From Deltaproteobacteria bacterium (GTDB lineage: Bacteria > Desulfobacterota > Deferrisomatia > Deferrisomatales > JACRMM01): a stretch of 64,000 bases of DNA. Position 1 is the stretch's first letter. The number at the start of each line of letters is the position of its first letter. Made by a program: the position numbers and the translations under genes. The stretch is taken from the NCBI GenBank assembly GCA_016214985.1, contig JACRMM010000030.1:62001-126000 (forward strand), in the 5' to 3' direction. Shown here one piece after another: positions 54,212 to 64,000 of the stretch. Below the pieces are notes generated by a model. That model had not been told where the DNA came from, made no database searches, and saw nothing but the letters and a program-made list of their open reading frames with translations.

Positions 54212-57200
54212 ATGAAGAGGACGAAACGCGGGAGCATGGGGTGCCGGCGCGTGGTTCCCCTTTTCGCTTCGATCGTCGCGCTGGCGGGTTGGCTGAGCTC
54301 CGGGCCTGTGCGGGCCGCCACTCCGGCGGCGGACTACTCGTCGCAAGTGACCGTCACGGCCTCCAACCAGCGCAGCGTGGCCGACCGGCGGACCAACACG
54401 ATCACGAGCGACGCCGACGTCACGCTGAAGAACAACGGCGCAGTTGCGATCAGCGCGCCGCTCTGGGCCGTGATCCAGTTCTCCTCTGCTGGTGTCGGCG
54501 CTCCGACGCAAAGTGGAACGTGGACGGGCCCGGCGGGATCGTGGAGCCCGGCCCGCCCGTATTGCGATCTCTCGGGCGCAATCGGCCAGGGCCTTCTGCC
54601 GGGTGCCAAGGTAACCTTCCACGTCAAGTTCGTCTGCCCGAGCACCGTTCGGTACACGTACAAAGTGCTCACGTATGGGGCGGCCACTCCGACCCAGAAT
54701 CACTCTCCGACGGCCAACGCGGGCGGGCCCTACACGGGCAACGTCGGCCAGGCGATCAGCTTCAGCGGCTCGGGAAACGACCCGGACCATGACACGCTGA
54801 CCTACTCCTGGGCGTTCGGCGACGGGGGGACGGCGAACGTTGCGACCCCCACGCACGTCTACGGCACGGGCGGCCCCTTCGTGGCCACGCTGACGGTGTC
54901 CGACGGCAAGGGAGGAACCGGATCGTCTACGGCGACCGTCACGGTGAACCGACCTCCGACGGCGACCGCGGGCGGGCCCTACACGGGCAACGTCGGCCAA
55001 GCGATCAGCTTCAGCGGCTCGGGAAGCGACCCGGACCAAGACACGCTGTCGTATTCCTGGGCCTTCGGGGATGGGGGCACGGCCAACGTTGCGGCGCCGA
55101 CGCATGTGTACATGACGGGCGGCCCCTTCACGGCCACACTGACGGTATCCGACGGCAAGGGCGGAACCGGGTCGTCCACGGCGGCCGTCGCGGTGAACCG
55201 ACCTCCGACGGCGAATGCGGGCGGGCCCTACGCGGGCAACGTGGGCCAGGGGATCCACTTCAACGGCTCGGGAGACGACCCGGACCATGACGCGCTGACG
55301 TACTTCTGGGTCTTCGGCGACGGGGGCACGGCCGACGTTGCGGCGCCGATGCATGTGTACATGACGGGCGGCCCCTTTACGGCCACGTTGACGGTGACGG
55401 ATCCCCAGGGCCTGACCGGGTCGTCCACGGCAGCCGTCGCGGTGAACCGACCTCCGACGGCGAACGCGGGCGGGCCCTACGCGGGCAACGTGGGCCAGGC
55501 GATCCGCTTCAGCGGCTCGGGAGACGACCCGGACCATGACGCGCTGACCTACTCCTGGGCCTTTGGGGACGGGGGGACGGCCAACGTCGCGGCGCCGACG
55601 CACGTCTATGCAACCGACGGAAGCTTCGCGGCCGTCTTGACTGTAACGGACCCCAAAGGCCTGACCGCGGCGTCTCAGGCGACGGTGACGGTCACGGCAG
55701 CGGGCAATCAGCCGCCGACGGCGGAACCGGGGCCCAATCGCACCGTCGCCCTGTCGTATGTGAGGGCCGCGGCGAGCGTCCAACTCGACGGAACGAAGTC
55801 GACCGACATCGACGGGACCGTCGTCGGGTACGCCTGGACCGCGGGTTCAGGCGGGCCGGACCCGGCCGACGAAGCCAAGCCCACGGTCTCCCTGGCCGCT
55901 GGCACGTACACCTTCACATTGGTAGTCACCGACGACAAGGGCGCGGCGAGCGCGCCGAAGAGCGTGGTGATCACGGTCGTGAAGGAGGCGGTCCAACTCC
56001 CCGCGGTGACGGTCGACACGCCGCCGCCCTATCAGGTGGCCGCCGGCGGTTCGACGCCGCTGGCGCTCGCCGTCTCGGCCGCGAGCCCGGACGGCCGCCC
56101 CGTTTCCCTCACGGCCTCTCCTCTCTTGGCTTCGGCTACCTTCCAGGCTGTGCCGGGGCCCTTGGCCAGCGGGACCTATGTGTTCCAGCCGGGCTTCGTG
56201 CCCTCCGGCACGTACCTGGTTACCTTTACGGCCCGAGATACCTATGGGCTGACGACGAGCACGACCGTGCCGATCGACGTGGGGGCCACGAACCGGCCGC
56301 CGGTCTTGACGGTCCAGGACACCGCGACGGTCGTGGCGGGCGGCGTGCTCTCGATCCCGGTGGCGGCGAGCGACCCGGACGGCGACATCCTCACCTTGAC
56401 GGCCACGGGCCTTCCGGAGAACGCGGTCTTCGTGCCCTCTTCCGGGGGCATCACCTTTACGCCCGCCCGGACGCAGACCGGGACCTACGACATCACGGTC
56501 AGGGCCTCGGACGGGCAATCGGCGACCGCCGGTCAGGTGGCCGTGACCGTGACCCCGCCAGAGTCGGGTGGCGGCGGCTCCGGCGGACCGGGGGCGCTCG
56601 TCTTGACCGTCGACCCGGTCGAGAGCCCGAGCTTTCTGACCGCGCAGCGCCTCACGGGGACGGTGAATAGCGCCGCGGAACCGAGGCCCGCCCAGAAGTC
56701 CACTCTGATCACGGGGATGAGCCCGACCACCGGGGAGCAGGGCTCGACGGTGATCGTGACCCTCACGGGCGACGTCGGCAGCTACGCCACCAACTTCGCG
56801 GCGGGCACCAGCGCGGCCAGCTTCGGTTCCGGGATCACGGTGAAATCCCTGGCGGTGACCGGCCCGTCCCAGGCCGCGGCCACGATCGCGATCGATCCGG
56901 CGGCCGTCGTTGGCGCCCGCTCGGTCCGCGTGGTGACCGGTTCGGAGACGGCGGTTTCCGTCAACGCGTTCACCGTGCTGAGCGGAAAGACCACGGTCAC
57001 CGGACGCCTGGTCGAGCCGGGAACCGGGGTTCCCATCGCCGGTGCGACCGTGGTCATCCAGGGAACGACCGCGCGGGCTACGACGGGCCTCGACGGCACG
57101 TTCACGCTGCAGGGCGTGCCGCCCGGCCCGCAAGACCTCCTGGTCACGGCCCTCAACCACCAATCCGTGCTCGTTCGCATCTCGCCCCAGATCGGTGTTC

Positions 57201-60200
57201 CGGTGGTCGTGGAGGATCTCGAGCTCACGCCCACGGTCTTCGACCCTGCAACGGCGCCGGCGGCCAGCCTGGGCAGCGTGGTCGGCCGCGGCCTCGGGAC
57301 ATTCTCCTTCACCGGAGATCCGGAGGAGGGCAAACAGCTGATCCGAGACACCCTGTTCGCCGTCGGCGGAAAACGTTACGGCCTGATCGACGAGTACGGC
57401 AACCAGCAGAACCCCAACGTGGAAGGCAATGGCATCGCGAGCCTGAAGCCGAACGGCTTGACGGCCATGGTCGGCCGCTGGCACCGGGGCGAGACGATGC
57501 CTCTGGGCGTCATTCTCCAGGGGATGGTCCTCGCCTTCGATTGGGAGAACAGCAACCCCCCGAGCCTTTTCCGACTCCTCAAGTCCCTCCAGGGCCAGGT
57601 GAACCGCGCCTGGAGCGATCCGACCGATCCGGCGAACGCCCTGCTCGTGGCGATGTTCAACCGGGGGCGGAGCGTGTCGCCGGCGCCCCCGACCCTGACC
57701 CAGGACACGCCGCTCAACGCCGTGCAGTCCTACCTCTTCTCCGTGACGGTCTTCGGGTACGTCTCGTCGCAGGTCCTCTACTACCAGGACCTTCCGGACG
57801 AAGGGCTCGGGGCCCTGGGCCGAAACGAGCCGAGCGACCGAAGCGTCCTGTTGGCCTGGAACGAGTGGACGCGCGATCTGGGGGTGGCTTCCGACGTGCC
57901 CCCACCACGGGCGCTCCTGCTCGCACAAGTGGCGGACACCCGGCCCGTGGCCTACGCCGGCCCGACGCAGACCATCCCCGTCAGCAAGGACACCGGCTCG
58001 ATCCCGGTGACCCTCGACGGCAGGACGTCGTACGCAAAGAACGGGCGGACCCTCGTGCTCTACAAATGGGTGCGCACCTCGAGCGCCGACCCGGACCCCG
58101 CCGACGAGATGAGCCCGACGATCGAGCTGATGCCCAAGGATCAGGGCACCCTGATCGGCCGGAAGCACACCTTCCGGCTCGTTGTGCAGGACAGCGAGGG
58201 AGAGTGGAGCAATCCCTCGGAGGTCCTCATCGTGCTCGATGGTCCCTGCCGGATCATCGACGCTGGAGACCCGTCCCTCGTGCCGTGGTGCGAGGTCTTC
58301 GAGAGCGTGGGAACCAGCCAGATCGTGAGCCTCACCAGCAGCGTGACGATCGATCCCTACCTGGAGTCTTTGAAGACGGCGATCTCCCCGACGCTGGTGG
58401 AGGACGCGGCAACGAAAGCGACGGCGGTCAAGCGCTGGACCGACTACCTGGAGCTGCTCGACTTCACGGACCAACAGTACCTCTCGAAGGTCCGCGCCGA
58501 AGACTTCGTCTCCAGCTTCGAGGACAGCAAGAAGGCAGCGGCCACGATCGGAAAGGTGACGCAGTTCACGAGCGCTGCGGCCGGCATCATGACCGATGTG
58601 GTCGGGTCCATCGTCGGGCAGGTGGCGAACTCCTTGTTCAAGGACCTCATCATCAACGACCTGATCAAGAACTTCGTCGAGTCGGCCCGGCCCAACGCGC
58701 CGTACGTCGACAGCGCGGTCCTTGTGCCGCCGGAGCAGGGGGGGACCCAGACGGTCCAGGTCACGTTCCGACCGGCTCAGGACGAGGTGGGCACGGCCGC
58801 GAACGGGTCGAGCTGGAAGTACTACTACGCCGTCTACCGCCAGAGCCGGGGCGTGCCGGGCTTCGGCACCCTCATCACGGTGCTCCCCTCCTACCGCTTC
58901 AACGCGCAATTGGCAGACGTGGAGGACGACGAGGTGGGTCGCGCCGCCATGCGCTATGCGCTGCAGAAGAGCGGTAGAGAGATGCGCCTGCGGTTCGTGG
59001 ACACCGATCCGGCACCCGGGACCAACACCTACCGGCTCGTGACCCGGGTGATGCGGGGCCACACGATTCCCAACAAGCCCTACATCGACCCCATCGTGAA
59101 GGCCGGGTTCGACTTCCTGGTGGAGAAGTCGACCGGGGCGAGCGGAAAGATCCTCGTGGACGGCATGTTCACCTGTCTGGACGCGATGGAGGCGATCCTG
59201 ACCGGCGTCATCTACCAGTGGAGCGAGTACTCGGACCCGGCCATGGTCTACGTGGGAACCGCGGCGGAGAGCCGATTTCCCCGGATCGACCTGGCTGTGG
59301 CCGAGCGCACCGGGGAAATCTTCGTCAGTCTCCCGGACACGAGCAAGATCTTCAAGTGGACGACGGAAGGCCTGAAGGTGCGGGTGGACGCGGGCTTCAA
59401 GACGCCGTACCAGACCGGCCTCGCTTCGGACGCCTACGGCAACCTCTACACCGACAACCGGGCCTCCGACCTGCAGTTCGGCGGACGCCTCTTCCGTTTC
59501 AGCGCCCTGGACAACTCGAGGGTGCTCGTGGGCTCGACGAACTACTACAGCATGCTTCTCCAGTATGCCCGCAGCACCGACGTGAAGGGCTTGACGTATG
59601 CGCTCGACGGAAAGGACCAGGTGTTGTTCGTGGCCGATGGCATGGAGCAGCGGATCAATCGCCTGGACCTCTACGACGGCGCGATCGTCGACCGCAACGT
59701 GAGCCAGGGTTACGTGTCCTCGACGCCGGAGACGCAGCTCTTCTTCCAGGACACGACCCGCCTCTTCTGGGACCCGACCTACCGCACCCTCTTCTTCACC
59801 CAGGGCAACGAGATCCTGAAGGCGCCGAAGGGCGGCCCGCTCGAGCGCGCCTTCCTCCCCGACGCGAACCCCTTCGCCGGCGCCTGGCTCACCGGGATCG
59901 ACGGCGACGAGAACGGCCTGTACGTGGCCGACTCGATCTCCGGCAAGGTGACCCTCATTCCTCACTGGTACCTCACCACCCGCGGGTTCGGGCTCCCGGA
60001 GGACTACTTGAAGCGCTATACGGTCGCCCGGTTCACCGGCCCCCTGGACATCAAGGTCCTGGGCGCACGGCGCCAGTTGGTGGCCGTGGACGCGGCGGGT
60101 GTGCGGATCGCCGGGTTCGGCCTCTCCGGCCGGATCTGGGACGGCCAGTACAACGAGCCCCTCGCAGGAGCCAGCCTTCTGCTCGACGACGTGCTGGCGG

Positions 60201-61537
60201 GTCAGACGGACGCCCAGGGGTACTTCGTCCTCAACAACATCGCCACGAGCGGGCCCGTTCGGCTCACCGTGGAGTCCCTGGACGGCCGCGTCCACCGCCT
60301 CTCCGATCGCTCCGGCACCTCCGGCCAGACGGTCTTCGTCAACCCCCGCGGGCAGACGGTTCTCGAAGACGACTTGCTGTTCGATCCGCCGCCGGTTCCG
60401 CGGCCCCAGGATGTCGACGCCAACACGCAGAACGTTCAGGTCGACCCGTCCCCGTTCCCGGCCACCTCGGAGGAGGTCACCCTCACTGCGGACGATCTCG
60501 GGACCACGGTGCAGACCCATTTCATTCTCCCCAAGCAGCGGCTGGTGCCGAGCGAGGCCCTGCGCAACCAGGTGCTGCCGAACCTTCCTGCTCCGCCGGA
60601 GCCACCGCCGCTGGTCGTGACGCGCACCCTGGGGGACGACGATGTTCCTGTCCTGGGAGAAGGGGCGCAGAAACAGGGCCCGGCGCGAGATCTCGCGGCG
60701 AGCAGGATCCGGATCCTCACCCCGATGTCCGGGCTGAAGATCCCGGCGACCGCCCAGCAGGCAGCGGTGTCTCGGGCGGTCGAGGGTGTCGTCCTCCTGC
60801 CGAAGAACACGACCGCCGCCCTGGAGGGAAGGGGCACGCTCCGGGTCGGTGACACCGAGCGCAGCATCGACCTTCGGCGGGTCGCGGCCACCGAGACGGA
60901 TCAGACGGCGGCGGCCCGATTCCAGACGACCGTGGACCTGGACAAAGGGCTGTCGGCCAAGGCCTTCCTCGCGGCCATGGATGTTCCCGTGGAGGCCGGC
61001 GTGGCGAAGGCGGCGCTGGCTCATGGGATGCCCGACATCGTGGTCGGCCCTTACGGCGCCCCCGCGGGCGGGGCACCCGAGCCCGCAGCGGCGGACCAGG
61101 CCAGGGCGTCGAGCAATCAGACGGCCGCTCTGGGAGACACGGCGGCGATGGACAATACGGCGGCCGCAGCAGGTTCCGCGGGCTGGGACGCGCCCGCCGC
61201 GCCTGCCCGGTACGCCGCGGTGGACGAAGGGGTTGGCTTCACCGGCTTCGCCCTTCAGAAGGCTGCCGTCGGCGAGAGGCCCGCGCCGCTCGCCGGCGCG
61301 CGCGTGTACGTCTACCCCTCCGACCCGACGATCACGACCACGGAGCAGGCAAAGGCCGCGGCCGCGGCGTCGGCTGTGACGGACGAGGCGGGCTTCTACC
61401 AGGTGCTCCTGCCCCTGGCGGCCCTGGCCGACGTGCAGGGGCGCGCTCCCGTGCCCGGTGACTTGGGCAGCATGACGCCGAAGAGCTTCAAAGTGATGGT
61501 GGACCTGGACGTAAGGGAACTCCGAGCCGCGCCGTAA
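54212..61537 (+). CDS. Giant secreted PKD-domain protein (2441 aa): PKD x4-5, Ig/cadherin-like, IPT/TIG, CarboxypepD_reg, propeller-like modules
   Basis: Start MKRTKRGSMGCRRVVPLFASIVALAGWLSSGPVRA; PTANAGGPYTGNVGQ...YSWAFGDGGTANVAAPTHVY repeats; ITGMSPTTGEQGSTVIVTLTG (IPT); VTGRLVEPGTGVPIAGATVVIQG (CarboxypepD_reg). Confidence 0.88.
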   Translation: MKRTKRGSMGCRRVVPLFASIVALAGWLSSGPVRAATPAADYSSQVTVTASNQRSVADRRTNTITSDADVTLKNNGAVAISAPLWAVIQFSSAGVGAPTQSGTWTGPAGSWSPARPYCDLSGAIGQGLLPGAKVTFHVKFVCPSTVRYTYKVLTYGAATPTQNHSPTANAGGPYTGNVGQAISFSGSGNDPDHDTLTYSWAFGDGGTANVATPTHVYGTGGPFVATLTVSDGKGGTGSSTATVTVNRPPTATAGGPYTGNVGQAISFSGSGSDPDQDTLSYSWAFGDGGTANVAAPTHVYMTGGPFTATLTVSDGKGGTGSSTAAVAVNRPPTANAGGPYAGNVGQGIHFNGSGDDPDHDALTYFWVFGDGGTADVAAPMHVYMTGGPFTATLTVTDPQGLTGSSTAAVAVNRPPTANAGGPYAGNVGQAIRFSGSGDDPDHDALTYSWAFGDGGTANVAAPTHVYATDGSFAAVLTVTDPKGLTAASQATVTVTAAGNQPPTAEPGPNRTVALSYVRAAASVQLDGTKSTDIDGTVVGYAWTAGSGGPDPADEAKPTVSLAAGTYTFTLVVTDDKGAASAPKSVVITVVKEAVQLPAVTVDTPPPYQVAAGGSTPLALAVSAASPDGRPVSLTASPLLASATFQAVPGPLASGTYVFQPGFVPSGTYLVTFTARDTYGLTTSTTVPIDVGATNRPPVLTVQDTATVVAGGVLSIPVAASDPDGDILTLTATGLPENAVFVPSSGGITFTPARTQTGTYDITVRASDGQSATAGQVAVTVTPPESGGGGSGGPGALVLTVDPVESPSFLTAQRLTGTVNSAAEPRPAQKSTLITGMSPTTGEQGSTVIVTLTGDVGSYATNFAAGTSAASFGSGITVKSLAVTGPSQAAATIAIDPAAVVGARSVRVVTGSETAVSVNAFTVLSGKTTVTGRLVEPGTGVPIAGATVVIQGTTARATTGLDGTFTLQGVPPGPQDLLVTALNHQSVLVRISPQIGVPVVVEDLELTPTVFDPATAPAASLGSVVGRGLGTFSFTGDPEEGKQLIRDTLFAVGGKRYGLIDEYGNQQNPNVEGNGIASLKPNGLTAMVGRWHRGETMPLGVILQGMVLAFDWENSNPPSLFRLLKSLQGQVNRAWSDPTDPANALLVAMFNRGRSVSPAPPTLTQDTPLNAVQSYLFSVTVFGYVSSQVLYYQDLPDEGLGALGRNEPSDRSVLLAWNEWTRDLGVASDVPPPRALLLAQVADTRPVAYAGPTQTIPVSKDTGSIPVTLDGRTSYAKNGRTLVLYKWVRTSSADPDPADEMSPTIELMPKDQGTLIGRKHTFRLVVQDSEGEWSNPSEVLIVLDGPCRIIDAGDPSLVPWCEVFESVGTSQIVSLTSSVTIDPYLESLKTAISPTLVEDAATKATAVKRWTDYLELLDFTDQQYLSKVRAEDFVSSFEDSKKAAATIGKVTQFTSAAAGIMTDVVGSIVGQVANSLFKDLIINDLIKNFVESARPNAPYVDSAVLVPPEQGGTQTVQVTFRPAQDEVGTAANGSSWKYYYAVYRQSRGVPGFGTLITVLPSYRFNAQLADVEDDEVGRAAMRYALQKSGREMRLRFVDTDPAPGTNTYRLVTRVMRGHTIPNKPYIDPIVKAGFDFLVEKSTGASGKILVDGMFTCLDAMEAILTGVIYQWSEYSDPAMVYVGTAAESRFPRIDLAVAERTGEIFVSLPDTSKIFKWTTEGLKVRVDAGFKTPYQTGLASDAYGNLYTDNRASDLQFGGRLFRFSALDNSRVLVGSTNYYSMLLQYARSTDVKGLTYALDGKDQVLFVADGMEQRINRLDLYDGAIVDRNVSQGYVSSTPETQLFFQDTTRLFWDPTYRTLFFTQGNEILKAPKGGPLERAFLPDANPFAGAWLTGIDGDENGLYVADSISGKVTLIPHWYLTTRGFGLPEDYLKRYTVARFTGPLDIKVLGARRQLVAVDAAGVRIAGFGLSGRIWDGQYNEPLAGASLLLDDVLAGQTDAQGYFVLNNIATSGPVRLTVESLDGRVHRLSDRSGTSGQTVFVNPRGQTVLEDDLLFDPPPVPRPQDVDANTQNVQVDPSPFPATSEEVTLTADDLGTTVQTHFILPKQRLVPSEALRNQVLPNLPAPPEPPPLVVTRTLGDDDVPVLGEGAQKQGPARDLAASRIRILTPMSGLKIPATAQQAAVSRAVEGVVLLPKNTTAALEGRGTLRVGDTERSIDLRRVAATETDQTAAARFQTTVDLDKGLSAKAFLAAMDVPVEAGVAKAALAHGMPDIVVGPYGAPAGGAPEPAAADQARASSNQTAALGDTAAMDNTAAAAGSAGWDAPAAPARYAAVDEGVGFTGFALQKAAVGERPAPLAGARVYVYPSDPTITTTEQAKAAAAASAVTDEAGFYQVLLPLAALADVQGRAPVPGDLGSMTPKSFKVMVDLDVRELRAAP
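54707..55690 (+). repeat. Coding tandem array of PKD units, about 249 bp period, 4 copies
   Basis: Copies begin with (T)PPTANAGGPY(T/A)GNVGQ near 54707, 54954, 55203 and 55452. Confidence 0.85.
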
Positions 61538-61626
61538 ACGGCGGTTCCGCATCTTCTCCGGAACGGAAGAGCGCCTACCTCCGACCACCTCGGGGTTGCG
61601 GCGCGTAGCATCGCGGGAGGCGCACC

Positions 61627-64000
61627 ATGGGACCGAAGAACCGCTCGACAGACAAGCCGGCTGGCGGGGTCAGGGGCATCACGCCGCACCTGTGGGCGGT
61701 GCTGCTCGTCCTATTCCTCACGTCACCGACCCGTGGAGTCGCGTCGATCACCGTGACCGCCAGCGGACCGGGCGGTCAGCAGTCCCAGAGCCTGCCGGAC
61801 GAGGGCGGCCCCTTCGAGCTGAACCTGCCCCTCCAGAAGAACGCGGTGAACACGCTCACGGTCACGGCCACGGACGCCGCGAGAAACACGGTGTCGCAAG
61901 AGCTCAAGGTGACCCAGCTCTCGCTGGACGCCGTGGTCGTCTCCCAGGTCAAGGCCGAGAGGCTCACCAAAGAAGAGATCCGGCAGCTCGTGAGCGACGG
62001 GGTCATCCAGCTCGACAACCCGGCGAACTACAACGTCTCGAAGTTCGACCTCGTCCTCACGATCGGCAGCCAGCCTATCCCCATCAGCGTAACGGTCCCC
62101 ATTCCGGTGGGCGCCGAGCAGACGGGCTGGGAGGTGTACAAGATGCCGAAGGGCGACGGCAGCGGGAGCGGGAAGCCGCCGCCTCCACCCCCGCAGATCA
62201 TTGTCTTCGACCAGCCGGTCCCTCAGGCGGCCAAGGAGCTCGGGATCCCCTCGATCCCCGGCGTCATCCTGATCGAGGGCAACATCAAGAGCCTGAAGGA
62301 GTTCTACACGGTTCGGCTGCTGCTGATGAACACCTCGGGCATCTTCACGCTCAAGGACGTGATGGCGCGCATCGCCTTCCCCACTGGCGGCCTGTCGGCG
62401 ATCGCGCCGGCCGACGGCGTCCTCTCCTTCGGCGACATCCTGCCGGGCGACGGCGGACAGCCGGGTCAGGCGGAGCGGCAGTTCATCATCCGCGGCGACG
62501 AGATCGGCGTGCGGCCCGTGGACGTGAGCTTCGGGGGCAGCATAGCGGGGCCAGGCATCGCCGCGGACAAGGCGATTCCGTTCAACGGGTCGGCGACGAC
62601 GGAGGTCGAGGTGAAAGGGCCTCCGACGTTCCGGGTCCTGGCGATCCATCCGGATGCCGTGGTCAAGGATGTTCCCTACGAGTTCAAGGTGGACATCACC
62701 AACACCGCAGAGATCCCGGCCCTCTATGCGAGCCTCGCCCTGGACGTCGGGGCCGATGCCCGGCTTGTTCGGTGCAGCGGAAGCGGCGACGCCGCGGTGT
62801 GTGAAGAGATCACGGGCTCCGACGTCCGCAACTTCGGAGACATCGACCCCGGGCAGACGGTGAGTGCGACATTCACGATCCGCCCGACGCAGACCGGCCC
62901 GATCACCTCCTGCGTCGGGGTCTCCGACCAGAACATTTCGCTCCAGGTCGTCGCCGGCACGATCGGGTGCCTGGCGGGGCAGTTCCCGCCCGAGCGGGGT
63001 GTCCCCGACGGCGTCCCCACCGTCGCGGTCGTGCCGTCGCCCAACACCCAAGGCGTCGGCATCGACACGCCGGTCACGGCCTTCTTCAGCCAGGAGATGA
63101 GCCCGGCCACGATCACGACCGGCGCAGGCGGGAGCTTCAACGTCTTCGACCGCGCCAACACGCTCGTGCCCGGCGTCCTGCGGCTCGAGACCCTCAACGG
63201 GAAGACCGTGGCGATCTGGCAGGTTCAGGACAACGTCACCAACCGGTGGGCGTCGAACGCGGAGTATACCGTCTACCTGACGCGCGCCATCGCGAACAAG
63301 GCCGGTGTCCTCCTTTACAACGCCTGGACGAGCCGGTTCACCACCACCGGCACGGCCTTGTACGACCAGACCCCTCCGACGCTGACCCTGACGGTCGAGC
63401 CGCCCGTGCTCCCAAGCTACGTCCTGCCGGGCCAGCTCGTGACGGTCGATGCCTACGCGGCCGACCTGGGGAGCGGCGTCGTGCGGGTCGAGCTGCGCAG
63501 CAAGGACCTCAGTGTTCCGGACGCCCCGTACCAGCTCGTCGACCGCAAGGTCGTGTTCAGTGGCGACAAGCCGCCGTTCCTCTTCACCATCGACTCCGGA
63601 AACCTCGCGCCGGACCGCTCGTACCGACTGCTCGCCACCGCATACGACTACATGATGAACGCGCAGAACGCGACGATCGACCTCTTCGTCGCGGGCTCGG
63701 CCTCGGCGCCCACCATCGCGCTGCCCGCGCCACCCGGCGAGGGGATTCTTCAGGGGATCTCGGTGTCGGTGACGCCCACGGCGGTCTCCGGGGGCGTCCG
63801 CGAGGTACGGTACTATCTGGACGGTGCGGCGTCGCCCTTCAAGACCGTGAACCTTCCGCCCTACCAGGCGGGGCTCGGCACGCTCTCTTTACCCCTGGGC
63901 CCCCACGTCATCCGAGCCGAGGCTCGGGACGGGCTGGGGCAGACGGGGCAGGCGACGTACGACTTCGCGCTCGTTTCAAACCCGAACAAGCCGCTGATCA
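61627..64000 (+). CDS. Large secreted Ig-like/multi-domain protein, truncated at the right edge (not in the ORF track)
   Basis: Manual translation from ATG 61627: MGPKNRSTDKPAGGVRGITPHLWAVLLVLFLTSPTRGVASITVTASGPGGQQ...; no stop seen to the window end; SbsA-Ig-like region TPVTAFFSQEMSPATI. Confidence 0.85.
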   Translation, partial: MGPKNRSTDKPAGGVRGITPHLWAVLLVLFLTSPTRGVASITVTASGPGGQQSQSLPDEGGPFELNLPLQKNAVNTLTVTATDAARNTVSQELKVTQLSLDAVVVSQVKAERLTKEEIRQLVSDGVIQLDNPANYNVSKFDLVLTIGSQPIPISVTVPIPVGAEQTGWEVYKMPKGDGSGSGKPPPPPPQIIVFDQPVPQAAKELGIPSIPGVILIEGNIKSLKEFYTVRLLLMNTSGIFTLKDVMARIAFPTGGLSAIAPADGVLSFGDILPGDGGQPGQAERQFIIRGDEIGVRPVDVSFGGSIAGPGIAADKAIPFNGSATTEVEVKGPPTFRVLAIHPDAVVKDVPYEFKVDITNTAEIPALYASLALDVGADARLVRCSGSGDAAVCEEITGSDVRNFGDIDPGQTVSATFTIRPTQTGPITSCVGVSDQNISLQVVAGTIGCLAGQFPPERGVPDGVPTVAVVPSPNTQGVGIDTPVTAFFSQEMSPATITTGAGGSFNVFDRANTLVPGVLRLETLNGKTVAIWQVQDNVTNRWASNAEYTVYLTRAIANKAGVLLYNAWTSRFTTTGTALYDQTPPTLTLTVEPPVLPSYVLPGQLVTVDAYAADLGSGVVRVELRSKDLSVPDAPYQLVDRKVVFSGDKPPFLFTIDSGNLAPDRSYRLLATAYDYMMNAQNATIDLFVAGSASAPTIALPAPPGEGILQGISVSVTPTAVSGGVREVRYYLDGAASPFKTVNLPPYQAGLGTLSLPLGPHVIRAEARDGLGQTGQATYDFALVSNPNKPLI

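Noticed and set aside
54707-55690. Regular repeats considered as CRISPR or satellite
   Set aside because: Period of about 249 bp, in frame, encoding PKD domains; no short repeat-spacer pattern.
55847-61588. 1913-aa minus-strand ORF opposite the giant PKD protein
   Set aside because: Arg/Gly/His-rich antisense translation; the plus frame has signal peptide and domain structure.
61723-63051. 442-aa minus and 402-aa plus (61596..62804) ORFs at the right end
   Set aside because: Both are out of frame with the manually translated secreted ORF from 61627.

Overview
High-GC bacterial chromosome window (about 65-70% GC by eye), probably from a desulfuromonad or other deltaproteobacterial-type lineage. 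That guess rests on a PxxKW cysteine-rich protein, the DUF39/NIL-ferredoxin homocysteine genes, a PEP-CTERM protein and several large secreted repeat proteins. The core part carries carB, pncB, panC-panD, tilS, ftsH, folP-cdaA-cdaR-glmM, pdxJ, nnr, tsaE, lpd, lysC, cimA, glgP, trxC and gdhA. The accessory part is cell-surface biology: (i) a minus-strand, 4-nt-overlapping trio of TSP3-type Ca-binding CTERM protein, clostripain-like C11 protease and GT-C-like membrane protein (5241-10449); (ii) a 1207-aa modular lipoprotein with a long leader; (iii) a lower-GC PEP-CTERM gene behind a near-consensus sigma54 promoter; (iv) a 2441-aa PKD-array secreted protein followed by another giant secreted ORF that runs off the right edge and is missing from the supplied ORF track. 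The best candidates for under-described biology are a stand-alone EboD-EboE pair (39014-41270), a homocysteine-synthesis cluster beside a thioredoxin, and the coupled surface trio. I saw no rRNA, clear tRNA, CRISPR array, transposase or prophage. All calls were made by reading the sequence, with no database searches.
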